From Burkholderia sp. PAMC 26561 (lineage in GTDB: Bacteria; Pseudomonadota; Gammaproteobacteria; Burkholderiales; Burkholderiaceae): a stretch of DNA of 64,000 nucleotides. The translations under genes were made by a program, and so were the position numbers. Under the pieces are notes generated by a model. It did not search any database. It worked only from the letters and a program-made list of their open reading frames with translations, and was not told where the DNA came from. The stretch lies in the NCBI RefSeq assembly GCF_001557535.2, contig NZ_CP014315.1, positions 620,001 to 684,000 of the forward strand, in the 5' to 3' direction. The stretch's first letter is position 1. The number at the start of each line of letters is the position of its first letter. Below, piece by piece: positions 54,417 to 63,612 of the stretch.

Positions 54417-54494
54417 CTGTACGCCAATGAAAAGAGATTACTGTGTTCCACGGAGCGCGCGGTACACAAAAAATCGGATGCGCAAGGAGTACAG
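54417..54494. promoter_or_regulatory. Repeated GTAC-core sites in the FdhF/MocR divergon
   Basis: CTGTAC (54417-54422), GTACAC (54462-54467) and GTACAG (54489-54494) repeat a common core; the first and last are inverted copies. They sit between the divergent starts and could be MocR sites. Spacing is irregular, so confidence is low. Confidence 0.3.
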
Positions 54495-54528
54495 TTGCGG
54501 ACTCAAGACTTTCAAGGCGGTTTGCATC

Positions 54529-55959
54529 GTGTTGCTTTACGAAAAGCTTGCGGCTGAGGTCGAGGAAGCCATGCGGCGCGGCGTGTTCGCGGTTGGCGAA
54601 CGCGTGCCTTCCGTGCGTCAGGCGAGCACGCAGTACGACGTCAGCATCAAGACGGTCCTGCGCGCATACGCTTTGCTGGAAAGCCGCGGTCTGCTGGAGA
54701 CGCGGCCGCAATCCGGCTATTTCGTGCGCGAGATGCCGGCGGCAAAGGCTGAACCGCCTACAGCGTCGCAGCCGCCGGCGGTTGCATCGACGGTCGATGT
54801 CAGCCGCCTCGTGCTCTCCACACTGCGCTCCATCCGCTCGGAGGACGCCACGCCGCTCGGCTCGCCGTATCCGGACCCGTCGCTGTTCCCGTGGCGCAAG
54901 ATCAACCAGTTGGCGAACGCCATCGCCCGGCGGCATTCGAGCTGGAATCTGATCGATGACCTGCCGCCCGGCAATCCCGAATTGATCCGCCAGATCGCGC
55001 GGCGTTACGCGGAGAACGGCGTACCCGTGGACCCGGACGAGATCGTCATCACGGTCGGCGCAACCGAGGCCATCAACCTGAGCCTGCAGGCCGTCGCCAA
55101 ACCCGGCGACACGGTCGCGGTCGAGTCGCCGACTTACTACGCAATGCTGCACGCGATCGAGCGCATGGGAATGCGCGCCATCGAAGTGCCGACGCATCCG
55201 TCCGAAGGCATCGATATCGATGCGTTGGCGAACATCATCGGCGAGCATGAAATTTCGGCGTGCATGGTCATGCCGAACTTCCAGAACCCGCTGGGTTTCG
55301 TGATGTCCGATACAAACAAAAAGCGCCTAGTCGCGTTGCTCGCGACGCACGAGATTCCGGTGATAGAAAACGACGTGTACCAGGAGCTCTACTACGGCGA
55401 TGCACGTCCGTCCGCGCTCAAGAACTTCGATAAAAAAGGCCTCGTGCTGCATTGCGCGTCGTTTTCAAAGAGCCTGACGGCGTCCTACCGGATCGGCTGG
55501 GCGATGCCCGGGCGCTACAGGCGGCAAGTCGAGAAGCTCAAGTTTCTCAACACGCTGACGACGCCTTCGGTGCCGCAAGTCGCCGTGGCGGATTATCTGA
55601 GGCAGGGCGGCTACGACCATCATTTGCGCCACGTTCGCCGTGTTTACCGGCAACAGGCCCGGCTCATGATCGCCACCGTGCTGCGCTTTTTTCCGGCGGG
55701 CACCCAGACTTCCGAGCCGATGGGCGGCTACGTACTGTGGGTCGAACTTCCGTCCAGCGTCGATTCAATGAAGCTTTATAAAGCGGCGCTCGATCGCGGC
55801 ATCACAATCGGTCCCGGGACGATGTTTTCATCGCGCGATGCGTTTCGCCATTTCATCCGGCTCAACTACAGTTATCCTTGGAACATACAAACAGAAGCCG
55901 CGTTGAAAACGCTAGGCGAACTGGCCGACAGCATGGCCGGCAGGAGACAGCATGAATGA
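54529..55959 (+). CDS. MocR-type regulator: GntR winged HTH fused to PLP-dependent aminotransferase
   Basis: The 476-residue protein starts LLYEKLAAEVEEAMRRGVFAVGERVPSVRQASTQYDVSIKTVLRAYALLESRGLL, a GntR HTH. It continues with a fold-I aminotransferase domain: SPTYYAML, VMPNFQNPLGFVMS, ENDVYQELYYG, and the PLP-lysine block SFSKSLTASYRIGW. GTG 54529 follows AAGGCGG at a suitable distance; in-frame ATGs at 54478 and 54427 are alternatives. It is divergent from the molybdoenzyme gene, which it may regulate in response to an amine or PLP-linked ligand. Confidence 0.88.
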   Translation: MLLYEKLAAEVEEAMRRGVFAVGERVPSVRQASTQYDVSIKTVLRAYALLESRGLLETRPQSGYFVREMPAAKAEPPTASQPPAVASTVDVSRLVLSTLRSIRSEDATPLGSPYPDPSLFPWRKINQLANAIARRHSSWNLIDDLPPGNPELIRQIARRYAENGVPVDPDEIVITVGATEAINLSLQAVAKPGDTVAVESPTYYAMLHAIERMGMRAIEVPTHPSEGIDIDALANIIGEHEISACMVMPNFQNPLGFVMSDTNKKRLVALLATHEIPVIENDVYQELYYGDARPSALKNFDKKGLVLHCASFSKSLTASYRIGWAMPGRYRRQVEKLKFLNTLTTPSVPQVAVADYLRQGGYDHHLRHVRRVYRQQARLMIATVLRFFPAGTQTSEPMGGYVLWVELPSSVDSMKLYKAALDRGITIGPGTMFSSRDAFRHFIRLNYSYPWNIQTEAALKTLGELADSMAGRRQHE

Positions 55960-56236
55960 TGAAATCGATCCGGCGCTGATCGCGATCCTCACGCAGTTGT
56001 GGCGCGCCGCGGAAGAATCGCCCGCGCGGGCGTGGTCGCTCGCGAAGTTATCGAAGCAGTCCGGCTTGCCGATGAGCAGCTTGCGCCGTCAAATCACGGC
56101 GTTATCGGATACGGGTTTGCTCGACACCACACCGAGCGACGCAGGCGTGCCTGCAGTGGCCCTGACCGATGCCGGCAAGGATCTCTGTGCGCAGTTGTTT
56201 GCACGAGGGACCGAACCGGGGCTCGGCGAACCTTGA
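55952..56236 (+). CDS. Small winged helix-turn-helix regulator
   Basis: The 94-residue protein is one wHTH domain: DPALIAILTQLWRAAEESPARAWSLAKLSKQSGLPMSSLRRQITALSDTGLLDTTPSDAGVPAVALTDAGKDL. Its start overlaps the end of the MocR gene by eight bases, so it is co-expressed with it. It lacks the Cys sets of metal-sensing ArsR proteins. It is probably a second regulator of the adjacent molybdoenzyme; this is inference. Confidence 0.8.
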   Translation: MNDEIDPALIAILTQLWRAAEESPARAWSLAKLSKQSGLPMSSLRRQITALSDTGLLDTTPSDAGVPAVALTDAGKDLCAQLFARGTEPGLGEP

Positions 56237-56252
56237 TGCACTGCCTGATCCA

Positions 56253-57107
56253 ATGAAAGCGCCTCCTGCCCATGCATGCAAAGTCCTTGGCTCTCCATGG
56301 ACCAGCGTGTATTGCACCGATATAGAGAGCGCCTGCCACTTCGGCAAGCACTGGCACGCGACCTATGGTCTCGGTTATCTGGAGAGCGGCGCGCAAAGCT
56401 CGGCGAGCGGGCGCGGTCAGGTCGACGCATTTGCCGGCGACCTGATCACGACCAACCCCGGGGAGGTCCACGATGGCCGGCGACTCGGCGGCGCCTCGCG
56501 TCGCTGGCGCATGGTGTATCTCGAGCCTGAGACGGTTGCATCGATGTCACTTGACCAGCATCCGGTCGCGCTGGCGCGTCCGGTGATTCACGACCCACGG
56601 CTTGGCATCGCGCTTAAGACGCTGTTGGACCGGATCGAAAACTTCGACGCCACACACGGTTCGAGCGGCGCGGACGCACTGGCGTGCGAAGAGTCGCTCG
56701 CCGAGACCTGCACGCTGTTGCTGAATGGTCATTCCACGGCGCGCATCGAGCGTGAGACTGCTCACGATATCAGCCGTGTGCGTGATCGTCTTGCCGATGA
56801 AGCACTCGACCCGCCCACGCTCGGCGAGCTGGCGCTAATGGTCGGCCTGAGCAGGTTTCAGGTGCTGCGGCGATTTGAAAAGATGTACGGCGTGCCGCCT
56901 CACGCCTGGTTGTTGCTGCAACGTGCGGAACGCGCACGGGCTCTCATACGGGACGGCGCGAGTCTCGTCCAGGCTGCGGCCGACTGCGGTTTTGCGGACC
57001 AGAGTCACATGACCCGCATCTTTGCGCGCCACTTCGGATTCACGCCGGGCGCGTGGCAGAGAACCCTCCTTCAATCGCGCCGCAATTTCATTCAAGACGG
57101 GCGCTGA
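56253..57107 (+). CDS. AraC-family transcriptional regulator
   Basis: The 284-residue regulator has an N-terminal cupin-type sensor domain (HFGKHWHATYGLGYLESGAQ, then DLITTNPGEVHDGRR). A C-terminal double-HTH domain follows: PTLGELALMVGLSRFQVLRRFEKMYGVPPHAWLLLQRAERARALIRDGASLVQAAADCGFADQSHMTRIFARHFGFTPGAW. ATG 56253 is the likely start, 16 bases after the preceding stop; the open frame further upstream overlaps the wHTH gene. It is followed 43 bases later by a methyltransferase gene. Confidence 0.9.
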   Translation: MKAPPAHACKVLGSPWTSVYCTDIESACHFGKHWHATYGLGYLESGAQSSASGRGQVDAFAGDLITTNPGEVHDGRRLGGASRRWRMVYLEPETVASMSLDQHPVALARPVIHDPRLGIALKTLLDRIENFDATHGSSGADALACEESLAETCTLLLNGHSTARIERETAHDISRVRDRLADEALDPPTLGELALMVGLSRFQVLRRFEKMYGVPPHAWLLLQRAERARALIRDGASLVQAAADCGFADQSHMTRIFARHFGFTPGAWQRTLLQSRRNFIQDGR

Positions 57108-57150
57108 CGCAGACCCGAAACTAGGCGGACCGAAAAGGAGGTCTGGTTTC

Positions 57151-57951
57151 ATGACTGCATACGTACACGGTTATCTATCGCAAGAGAACAGCCGGCTGCA
57201 CGATCAGGCGAGGACGCTGGTCGACTTGCTGCATGCCGATACCATTTATCCGGCCGGCGCGACCGTGCTGGAAGCAGGGTGCGGGGTTGGTGCACAGACA
57301 GTCACGCTGGGGCGCCAAAGTCCGGATGCACGCTTTGTATCGGTGGACATCAATGCGGAATCCGTCGAGGAGGCGAGACGCAAGACAGAAGCCGCGCAAC
57401 TCACGAACGTGCGGTTTCATCATGCCGATATTTTTGCGTTGCCGTTCGAGGCGGATTCCTTCGATCATGTGTTCGTCTGCTTCGTGCTGGAACATGTCGC
57501 GAAGCCGGTCGAGGCGTTGACGCGGCTCAAACATCTGCTGAAACCCGGCGGCACGATCACGGTCGTGGAAGGCGATCATGGCTCGGCATTTTTACATCCG
57601 GATAGCGCTGAAGCGCGTGCAGCAATTGCGTGTCAGGTCGCATTGCAGCGGCAAGCGGGCGGCAATGCGTTGATCGGCAGGCAGCTTTATCCCCTTCTGT
57701 TTGATGCCGGTTTTGGCAACCTCCGCGTATCGCCGCGATTGGTGTACGCGGACGCGAGCCGCCCCGAACTGGTCGATGGATTCACGCGAAAGACCTTCAC
57801 CGCGATGATCGAAGGCGTGCGCGAACCCGCCATATCCGCTGGACTGATCGACCCGCGAGTGTTCGACCGCGGCATCCAGGATCTTTATCGTACGGCGCAA
57901 GACGACGGCGTGTTCTGCTACACGTTCTTCAAGGCTGTCGGCGTCAAATAG
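57151..57951 (+). CDS. SAM-dependent methyltransferase
   Basis: The 266-residue class I methyltransferase has motif I VLEAGCGVGAQTVTLG (about 41-56), then the acidic residue in FVSVDINAESVEEARRK. FHHADIFALPFEADSFDHVFVCFVLEHVAKPVEALTRLKHLLKPGG is the usual Methyltransf_11 core. The acceptor is unknown; small-molecule or membrane-lipid methylation is plausible. AAGGAGG lies nine bases before ATG 57151, a strong and decisive ribosome site. Confidence 0.9.
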   Translation: MTAYVHGYLSQENSRLHDQARTLVDLLHADTIYPAGATVLEAGCGVGAQTVTLGRQSPDARFVSVDINAESVEEARRKTEAAQLTNVRFHHADIFALPFEADSFDHVFVCFVLEHVAKPVEALTRLKHLLKPGGTITVVEGDHGSAFLHPDSAEARAAIACQVALQRQAGGNALIGRQLYPLLFDAGFGNLRVSPRLVYADASRPELVDGFTRKTFTAMIEGVREPAISAGLIDPRVFDRGIQDLYRTAQDDGVFCYTFFKAVGVK

Positions 57952-58003
57952 AACGACCGCCCGGCCGCGTTAATCAATTCACGCATCTTTCGATAGCAGA
58001 AAA

Positions 58004-58105
58004 ATGCATTACCGTCATGACGCAGCCATCACCTACGGCGAACAGCTCATTCCGGCGATACGCAAGCGCATCGCCGAACTGGACCGCGAGAGGCTCGCAG
58101 CTTGA
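58004..58105 (+). CDS. Very small ORF, possible gene remnant
   Basis: A 33-residue frame (MHYRHDAAITYGEQLIPAIRKRIAELDRERLAA) has a coding-like, helical, Arg/Glu-rich composition but only a weak ribosome site. It resembles the tail of some flavin-dependent oxidoreductases, so it may be the 3' remnant of a deleted gene. That resemblance is an impression, not a match. Confidence 0.25.
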   Translation: MHYRHDAAITYGEQLIPAIRKRIAELDRERLAA

Positions 58106-58164
58106 CGTGTTCTTATAAACTGTTTCCGGGCAATCAATCAAACCGTGCTTGGCAGGAAGAAACG

Positions 58165-58587
58165 ATGGACGTACAGATTCGGGACATGGTACTTGACGAC
58201 TACGACGCGGTGCTCGCGCTGTGGCGCGAGACACCGGGCGTGGACATTCGGCCGGTGACTGACAGCCGGGAAGGGATTGGACGCTTGCTGGCGAGAAATC
58301 CGGGGTTGAGCGTTGTCGCGTTCAATGCCAACACGATGATCGGTTGCGCGCTCGCCAGTCACGACGGCCGCCGGGGTTTCTTGCAGCACGTCGTGGTCGC
58401 GCCTGTTGCGCGAGGCCAGGGCGTGGCGCGCAAGATGATCGATATCTGCGTGGAGCGCTTAAGAGAACATCACCTGGGGTGGGTACATCTGGACGTCGTC
58501 GTCGATAACGAATCAGCCAGCGCGTTCTGGCTCAAGGCCGGCTGGCATCCGGTCGAGACGTTGACGCGGTTTTCGCGGAAGCTTTAG
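58165..58587 (+). CDS. GNAT-family N-acetyltransferase
   Basis: The 140-residue enzyme opens VQIRDMVLDDYDAVLALWRETPGV. The acetyl-CoA-binding motif A is HVVVAPVARGQGVARKMIDICVERL, and motif B is DVVVDNESASAFWLKAGWHPV. It transfers acetyl from acetyl-CoA to an amine; the acceptor is unknown. AGGAAG lies before ATG 58165. The convergent YeeE gene ends close by, across a short tandem repeat. Confidence 0.9.
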   Translation: MDVQIRDMVLDDYDAVLALWRETPGVDIRPVTDSREGIGRLLARNPGLSVVAFNANTMIGCALASHDGRRGFLQHVVVAPVARGQGVARKMIDICVERLREHHLGWVHLDVVVDNESASAFWLKAGWHPVETLTRFSRKL

Positions 58588-58618
58588 GCCGAATTCAGGC
58601 CGAATTCAGGCCGAACGC
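58586..58618. repeat. Three tandem 11-bp repeats
   Basis: The unit aggccgaattc occurs twice exactly, then as aggccgaacgc. It starts at the stop codon of the GNAT gene and lies in the space between convergent genes. Replication slippage is the likely origin. Confidence 0.7.
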
Positions 58619-58645
58619 AAAGCGCAACGGCCTGAAGAAAAACAA

Positions 58646-59860
58646 TCAGCAAGCAGTAGGCTTGAGCCGTTCCACTTCCAGCCCGAACACAGGGCGCAGC
58701 CGCGTCCCGACCACGTTGCCGAAGAACGCTGCAACGAGCCACAGCCAGCCGTGCAGGCTGCCCGAAACAATGCCGCTGAAATATGCGCCGATATTGCAGC
58801 CATAAGCGAGCCGCGCGCCATAACCGAGCAACAGCCCGCCGATGATCGCCGCGACCAGCGAGCGCAACGGCAAGCGCCATACCGGCGCGTAGCGGCCTGC
58901 AAGCCCCGCCGCCATCATTGCGCCGAGAACAATGCCGATATCCATCACGGACGTCACATCACGCGAAACGGGCGCGGCAAGCGCAGCGGCGTTCGCCTTG
59001 CTTGCCCAGTACGGCCAGCTCGCGACATCGAATCCGATCGCCGACGCCGCCTTCGCGCCCCACAACGCGAACGCCGACGTAATGCCCCACGGCCTCCCCG
59101 AAAGCGCGAGCGTGGCGAAGTTGAGCAACGCGAGCGCAATTGCGCCGGCAACGAGCGGCCATGGCCCATGCAGCCACGGCGATGCATGCGGCGGTTGCGT
59201 ATGCGCGGCGACAAGCCTGCCATGCCGCCGTTTTTCGACCACGACCGTGATCCCCGCAATGGCAGCGAACACAACCCAGTTGAGCACGAGCGCCGGTCCC
59301 GCGCCGAGCGACTTCACGAGCGAAACAGGTTGCAGCGACGGCAACGCGGTCCAGAACGGCATATGCGCGGTGGCGACGACCGAGCCGACGATAAACGCCA
59401 CGAGCGTCACGATCATGCGCGTGCTGCCGCCCCCAACGGTGTACAGCGTGCCCGATGCACAGCCGCCGCCGAGCTGCATGCCAATACCGAAGATGAACGC
59501 ACCGAAGACCACCGACGTGCCGGCCGGCGAAACCAGTCCCGTGACCGGCATGCCGAACAGCGACCCGGCCGCGAGTGCTGGGAAGAACAACGCAACGCCG
59601 ACTGCGAGCATGACCATTTGCGCGCGCAGGCCGGCGCCGCGGCCATCGGCAATAAAGACGCGCCACGCCGACGTAAAACCGAACGCCGCGTGATAAAGCG
59701 TGACGCCGAGCAGCGCGCCGACGATATACAACGCGGCCTGACGGCCGTTGACGGCTTGCGCGAGATACAGCGCGCCGGCAAGAATGAGAAGCGCGGCAAT
59801 GCCGAGCGGCTTGGGATCGACGCTGAAACGGCGCGATACCGGTGAGGCTAGATCGGACAT
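58646..59860 (-). CDS. YeeE/YedE-family sulfur-compound transporter (TsuA-like)
   Basis: The 404-residue inner-membrane protein has about ten TM helices in two related halves. Each half holds the conserved Cys motif: GMQLGGGCASGTLYTVGGGS and LAYGCNIGAYFSGI. In thiosulfate transporter YeeE (TsuA) these Cys relay the substrate across the membrane. GGAG precedes ATG 59860. No TusA/YeeD gene follows, although these are often adjacent. It fits the sulfur-acquisition theme of the 24.6-33 kb region. Confidence 0.88.
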   Translation of the reverse strand: MSDLASPVSRRFSVDPKPLGIAALLILAGALYLAQAVNGRQAALYIVGALLGVTLYHAAFGFTSAWRVFIADGRGAGLRAQMVMLAVGVALFFPALAAGSLFGMPVTGLVSPAGTSVVFGAFIFGIGMQLGGGCASGTLYTVGGGSTRMIVTLVAFIVGSVVATAHMPFWTALPSLQPVSLVKSLGAGPALVLNWVVFAAIAGITVVVEKRRHGRLVAAHTQPPHASPWLHGPWPLVAGAIALALLNFATLALSGRPWGITSAFALWGAKAASAIGFDVASWPYWASKANAAALAAPVSRDVTSVMDIGIVLGAMMAAGLAGRYAPVWRLPLRSLVAAIIGGLLLGYGARLAYGCNIGAYFSGIVSGSLHGWLWLVAAFFGNVVGTRLRPVFGLEVERLKPTAC

Positions 59861-59979
59861 TCGATGCTCCGCGAGGTTTGCGAAAACAGGCATTTTCTCG
59901 CGTTTGGGAAAAGTGCGGGGTTAAAACCCTCGTGAAGCACACACCTTTACGGTCGCGTATTGAGCGTTGGCCCCGACCT

Positions 59980-61299
59980 TCACGCATCCGGCAAACCCGG
60001 AAGACTCACGCCGCCGGCCTGCAGCAGCAAAACCATGTTGAGCGCCAGCACAGCAACGGCCGCAACAATCGATGCCGTTCTGACGAGCGTTCTATTCTGA
60101 TAATGGCCCATGACCTTCTTGCTGCACGTGAACCATACGAGCGCGGCCATTGGAAACGGTAACGCGAGACTCAGCACGACCTGACTAATGACCAGCGCCT
60201 GCGTGGTGTTCACGCCCATCCAGACGACGACAAAGCTCGGAATCATCGTCAGCGCGCGGCGTAGCCACAGCGGAATGCGGAACCCGACGAACCCCTGCAT
60301 GATCATCTGCCCCGCCATGGTCCCGACGACAGAACTCGATATGCCCGACGCGATCAGCGACAAAAGGAAAATGCCGGCCGCGGCAATCCCCAATAACGGC
60401 GCTAGCGTGTGGTACGCCGTTTCGATCTCGGCCACTTCCGGATGACCGGAATGAAACGCGCCGGACGCCATGATGACCATCGCAATGTTGATCATGCCGG
60501 CAATGGTCAATGCAATGACCACTTCCACGTTCGAAAACAAAATGATCTTCTTGCGCTCGACTTCCGTGCGCGCGGGCAGGCGCCGTTGCGTCAGACCCGA
60601 ATGCAGGAAAAGCGCATGAGGCATGACCGTCGCGCCGATGATGCCGACTGCGATGGTGACCGCCTGCGCGTCCGGCAGCGATGGCGAAAAGAGGTGCAAG
60701 CCGACTTTCGCCCAGGCGACAGGCGTAATGAACAGCTCCGCCAGATAGGACAATCCGATGATTCCCACCAGCGCACCGATCACCAGTTCAAGCGGCCGGT
60801 AACCCGCTTTCTCGAACATCAGCAGGCCGTAAGTGATGACAGCCGTCACCACCATGCCGATCAGGATCGGCATGTGAAACAGCAAGCTAAGGCCAATAGC
60901 GCCGCCGAGGAATTCCGCGAGATCGGTCGCCATGGCGGCAACTTCGCTAACGGCCCACATGAGATAAACCAGCGGCTTAGGAAAATTATCCCGGCACAAT
61001 TCGGCGAGGTTCTTCCCGGTGACGATGCCGAGCTTTGCAGAAAGCGCCTGGAATAACATCGCGATCAGATTCGCAAGCAACACAACCCACAACAATCCAT
61101 AGCCGTAGCGCGCGCCTGCTTGAATATTGGTCGCGAAATTACCCGGGTCCATATAAGCGACGGAGACAACCACCGCCGGTCCCGCGAACGGAAGCAGGAC
61201 AGCCAGGCCCGTGCGCCGGCCGTCGAGCACTTCCTGCATCGCACGCGTGGTGCTTTCGCTCATCGATCGACTAGTTTCGTTGCGCGCCCGGTCATCCAT
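59980..61299 (-). CDS. mntH: Nramp-family divalent metal transporter (MntH)
   Basis: The 439-residue inner-membrane symporter has eleven predicted TM helices. The metal-binding TM1 motif AYMDPGNFATNIQAG and the TM6 motif ATVMPHALFLHSG are intact, giving the Asp, Asn and Met ligands for Mn2+ or Fe2+ with H+ cotransport. The start is ATG 61299 or possibly ATG 61263; neither has a strong ribosome site. It is monocistronic and divergent from the beta-propeller gene. I could not identify a reliable Fur or MntR box. Confidence 0.92.
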   Translation of the reverse strand: MDDRARNETSRSMSESTTRAMQEVLDGRRTGLAVLLPFAGPAVVVSVAYMDPGNFATNIQAGARYGYGLLWVVLLANLIAMLFQALSAKLGIVTGKNLAELCRDNFPKPLVYLMWAVSEVAAMATDLAEFLGGAIGLSLLFHMPILIGMVVTAVITYGLLMFEKAGYRPLELVIGALVGIIGLSYLAELFITPVAWAKVGLHLFSPSLPDAQAVTIAVGIIGATVMPHALFLHSGLTQRRLPARTEVERKKIILFSNVEVVIALTIAGMINIAMVIMASGAFHSGHPEVAEIETAYHTLAPLLGIAAAGIFLLSLIASGISSSVVGTMAGQMIMQGFVGFRIPLWLRRALTMIPSFVVVWMGVNTTQALVISQVVLSLALPFPMAALVWFTCSKKVMGHYQNRTLVRTASIVAAVAVLALNMVLLLQAGGVSLPGLPDA

Positions 61300-61528
61300 T
61301 AATCAACTCGATACGTTAGAGATAAAGGGTTTGCGTAATTGCGACCGGTATCCGGCTGTCTTCTTGCTATCAGGCGGCCCCACCAGCATGTCACGCGCGA
61401 TGCTTCAATGGCTTAAGATTGCGCCGCTAAGCTAGGTTATTGGCCCTTAGCAAATAATCTGCCGTCTTTTGAGCTATCAAAACACATTTTTGGTCCTCCC
61501 GAACCTCCTCGAATTAAATCCTTTCAAT

Positions 61529-62536
61529 ATGCGTCGAACTGCAATCAGAAACCTTTCAATGATGACGCTGGCATCCGTACTGGCCTCCAGCGCTGCATTC
61601 GCCGCGATCGCCCCGGATTCAAAAGTCATCGTGCTGGATTCCGGCGAGGCAAAACTTACGCTTATCGATGAAGCCGCACGCAAGGTCGTCGGCACGCAAC
61701 CGACAGGCAAGGAACCGCATCACCTGATGATCACGCCCGATGGCAGTTCGCTCATCGTCGCAGATTCCGTGTCGAATGATCTGATCTTTCTGGACCCGCA
61801 TGACGGCAAGGTGCAACGGCGCCTCGAGGGGATCGAGGACCCGTACCAGCTCGGGTTTTCTCCTGACCATAAATGGTTCGTTACGGCGGGCTTGCGCCTG
61901 GACCGGATCGATATCTATAGATACGACGGTCACGACCTGACGCTCGCCAAGCGTGTGCCGCTCGCGAAGACGCCTAGCCACATGACGTTTTCATCGGATG
62001 CGCGAACGGTTTTTGTCACCTTGCAGGATTCCGGTGAACTCGCCGCCATCGACCTCCCGACGCAAACGGTGAAGTGGAAAATGCCCGTGGGCAACACGCC
62101 GGCAGGATTGTGGATGACGCCCGGCGACAAGGAATTGCTCGTGGGCATGACTGGCGAAGACGATGTCGCCGTGGTCGACTGGCACAAGCAGCAAGTCATC
62201 AAACGCATTCAGACGGGCAAGGGCGCGCACAACTTCCGCAATCTGGATGACGGCAAGCACATTGCCGTGAGCAATCGCGTGGCGAGCACGATCAGCATCA
62301 TCGATTACACGACGCTGCAAAAAACCGCCGATATCACCGGTCTCCTGCCCGGACCGGACGACATGGAACTGGCGGCGGATCGCAAGACCTTGTGGGTCGG
62401 GTTCCGCTTCGCGCGTCATGTTGGCGTGATCGACCTGAACACCAACAAGCTGGTCGATACCATCGCTGTCGGCCGCTCGCCGCACGGAATCTTTTTTGCC
62501 AATCGCGCACCCGTGTATGCGCCGAATCCGGATTGA
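61529..62536 (+). CDS. Periplasmic YncE-like beta-propeller protein
   Basis: The 335-residue protein has a Sec signal (SMMTLASVLASSAAFA). Seven-bladed propeller repeats of the YVTN/YncE type follow, for example GKEPHHLMITPDGSSLIVADSVSNDLIFLD and TPAGLWMTPGDKELLVGMTGEDDVAVVDW. It likely binds a ligand or protein partner in the periplasm. ATG 61529 was chosen for the signal peptide; it lacks a clear Shine-Dalgarno sequence. The sterol-desaturase-type gene follows 39 bases later and is probably in the same transcript. Confidence 0.85.
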   Translation: MRRTAIRNLSMMTLASVLASSAAFAAIAPDSKVIVLDSGEAKLTLIDEAARKVVGTQPTGKEPHHLMITPDGSSLIVADSVSNDLIFLDPHDGKVQRRLEGIEDPYQLGFSPDHKWFVTAGLRLDRIDIYRYDGHDLTLAKRVPLAKTPSHMTFSSDARTVFVTLQDSGELAAIDLPTQTVKWKMPVGNTPAGLWMTPGDKELLVGMTGEDDVAVVDWHKQQVIKRIQTGKGAHNFRNLDDGKHIAVSNRVASTISIIDYTTLQKTADITGLLPGPDDMELAADRKTLWVGFRFARHVGVIDLNTNKLVDTIAVGRSPHGIFFANRAPVYAPNPD

Positions 62537-62575
62537 GCGACACCGCAATGATTGAAGAGGCAGGAGAGCATTTGC

Positions 62576-63556
62576 ATGGTTACTGAAATTCTCGCTCAAC
62601 TCGACAACGCGGTGGGCAGTTTGCAGACGCTGCTTTACGTCGATGTTGTCCAGCCGATTTTCTTCAAGGTCGGCTTGATGGGCTACGACGAAGACACTTA
62701 CGACGCGCTTTATTGGGTCATCATCGGCGCGCTGGAAGTGCTGGCGACGTTCGCCATTCTGCGGCCGCTCGAAGCGCTTCGTCCCATTGAGACATGGCAG
62801 GACAGGAAGGCGGTTCGTTCAGATGTTTTTTATACGTGGATAGCGAAGCTCGGCATCATCAACCTGGCGTTCTTTTTCCTGCTGACGCCCGTGTTCAATC
62901 ATTGGCAAAGCCTGATGGTGATCCACGGCGTTCCGAATCTCGAGGTCGACAGTCTGTGGCCCGGCGTGACCGATCAACCGGTTGTGTCGTTCGTGATCTA
63001 TCTGATCGTGCTGGATTTCGCGGGCTACTGGTATCACCGTTGGCAACACCGCTTTGGCGTGTGGTGGGAATTGCATGCGGTTCATCACAGCCAGCAGCAA
63101 ATGTCGCTCTGGGCCGACGACCGCAATCATTTCCTCGATGACATCATTCAGGCCGGGTTCTTCGCGAGCATCTCGCTCTTCATTGGCGTGGAGCCGTCGC
63201 AGTTCGTCGTGCTGGTCGCGCTCAGCAATGTGCTGCAAAGCATCCAGCACGTGAACGCCCGCTTGCCATTCGTGCCCATGCTCGACCGTGTGCTCGTGAG
63301 TCCGACGTTTCACCGGCGTCATCATGCGATTGGCTATGGTCACGAAGGTACGCGCTATGGCTGCAACTTCGGCGTGCTGTTTCCGTGGTGGGACATGCTG
63401 TTCAAGACGGCTTCATGGAATCGCGCGGTCGAACCGACAGGCATTCGCGATCAGTTGCCGGCGCCGGACGGCCGCGGGCGCGATTACGGAATGGGCATGT
63501 GGGCGCAGCAATGGCATGCGTTCGCGCGGATTGCGCAGCGAATGCGTTCCGAATAG
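62576..63556 (+). CDS. Sterol desaturase / fatty acid hydroxylase family membrane protein
   Basis: The 326-residue di-iron membrane enzyme has about five hydrophobic segments. The His clusters are YWYHRWQHRF, HAVHHSQQQM and SPTFHRRHHAIG, with a further NH in DDRNHFLDD. These form the non-heme di-iron site that hydroxylates or desaturates a lipid or other hydrophobic substrate. AGGAGAG lies eight bases before ATG 62576. Since the organism is unlikely to make sterols, a hopanoid, fatty acid or carotenoid-like substrate is more plausible. Confidence 0.9.
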   Translation: MVTEILAQLDNAVGSLQTLLYVDVVQPIFFKVGLMGYDEDTYDALYWVIIGALEVLATFAILRPLEALRPIETWQDRKAVRSDVFYTWIAKLGIINLAFFFLLTPVFNHWQSLMVIHGVPNLEVDSLWPGVTDQPVVSFVIYLIVLDFAGYWYHRWQHRFGVWWELHAVHHSQQQMSLWADDRNHFLDDIIQAGFFASISLFIGVEPSQFVVLVALSNVLQSIQHVNARLPFVPMLDRVLVSPTFHRRHHAIGYGHEGTRYGCNFGVLFPWWDMLFKTASWNRAVEPTGIRDQLPAPDGRGRDYGMGMWAQQWHAFARIAQRMRSE

Positions 63557-63581
63557 TTCCAGACACTTCGCTGCCTTAACC

Positions 63582-63612
63582 AACGCCATGCGCGAAGCGC
63601 ATGGCGTTTTTT
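63582..63612 (+). terminator. Rho-independent terminator
   Basis: AACGCCATGCGC and GCGCATGGCGTT form a perfect 12-bp stem with a three-base GAA loop and a T-run. It ends the beta-propeller/hydroxylase unit 25 bases after the stop. Confidence 0.93.

Noticed and set aside
58751..59845. Long plus-strand frame antisense to the YeeE gene
   Set aside because: Extremely Arg/His-rich with no domain; an antisense shadow of the transporter gene.
61300..61400. MntR or Fur box before mntH
   Set aside because: No sequence close enough to either consensus could be pointed out with confidence.
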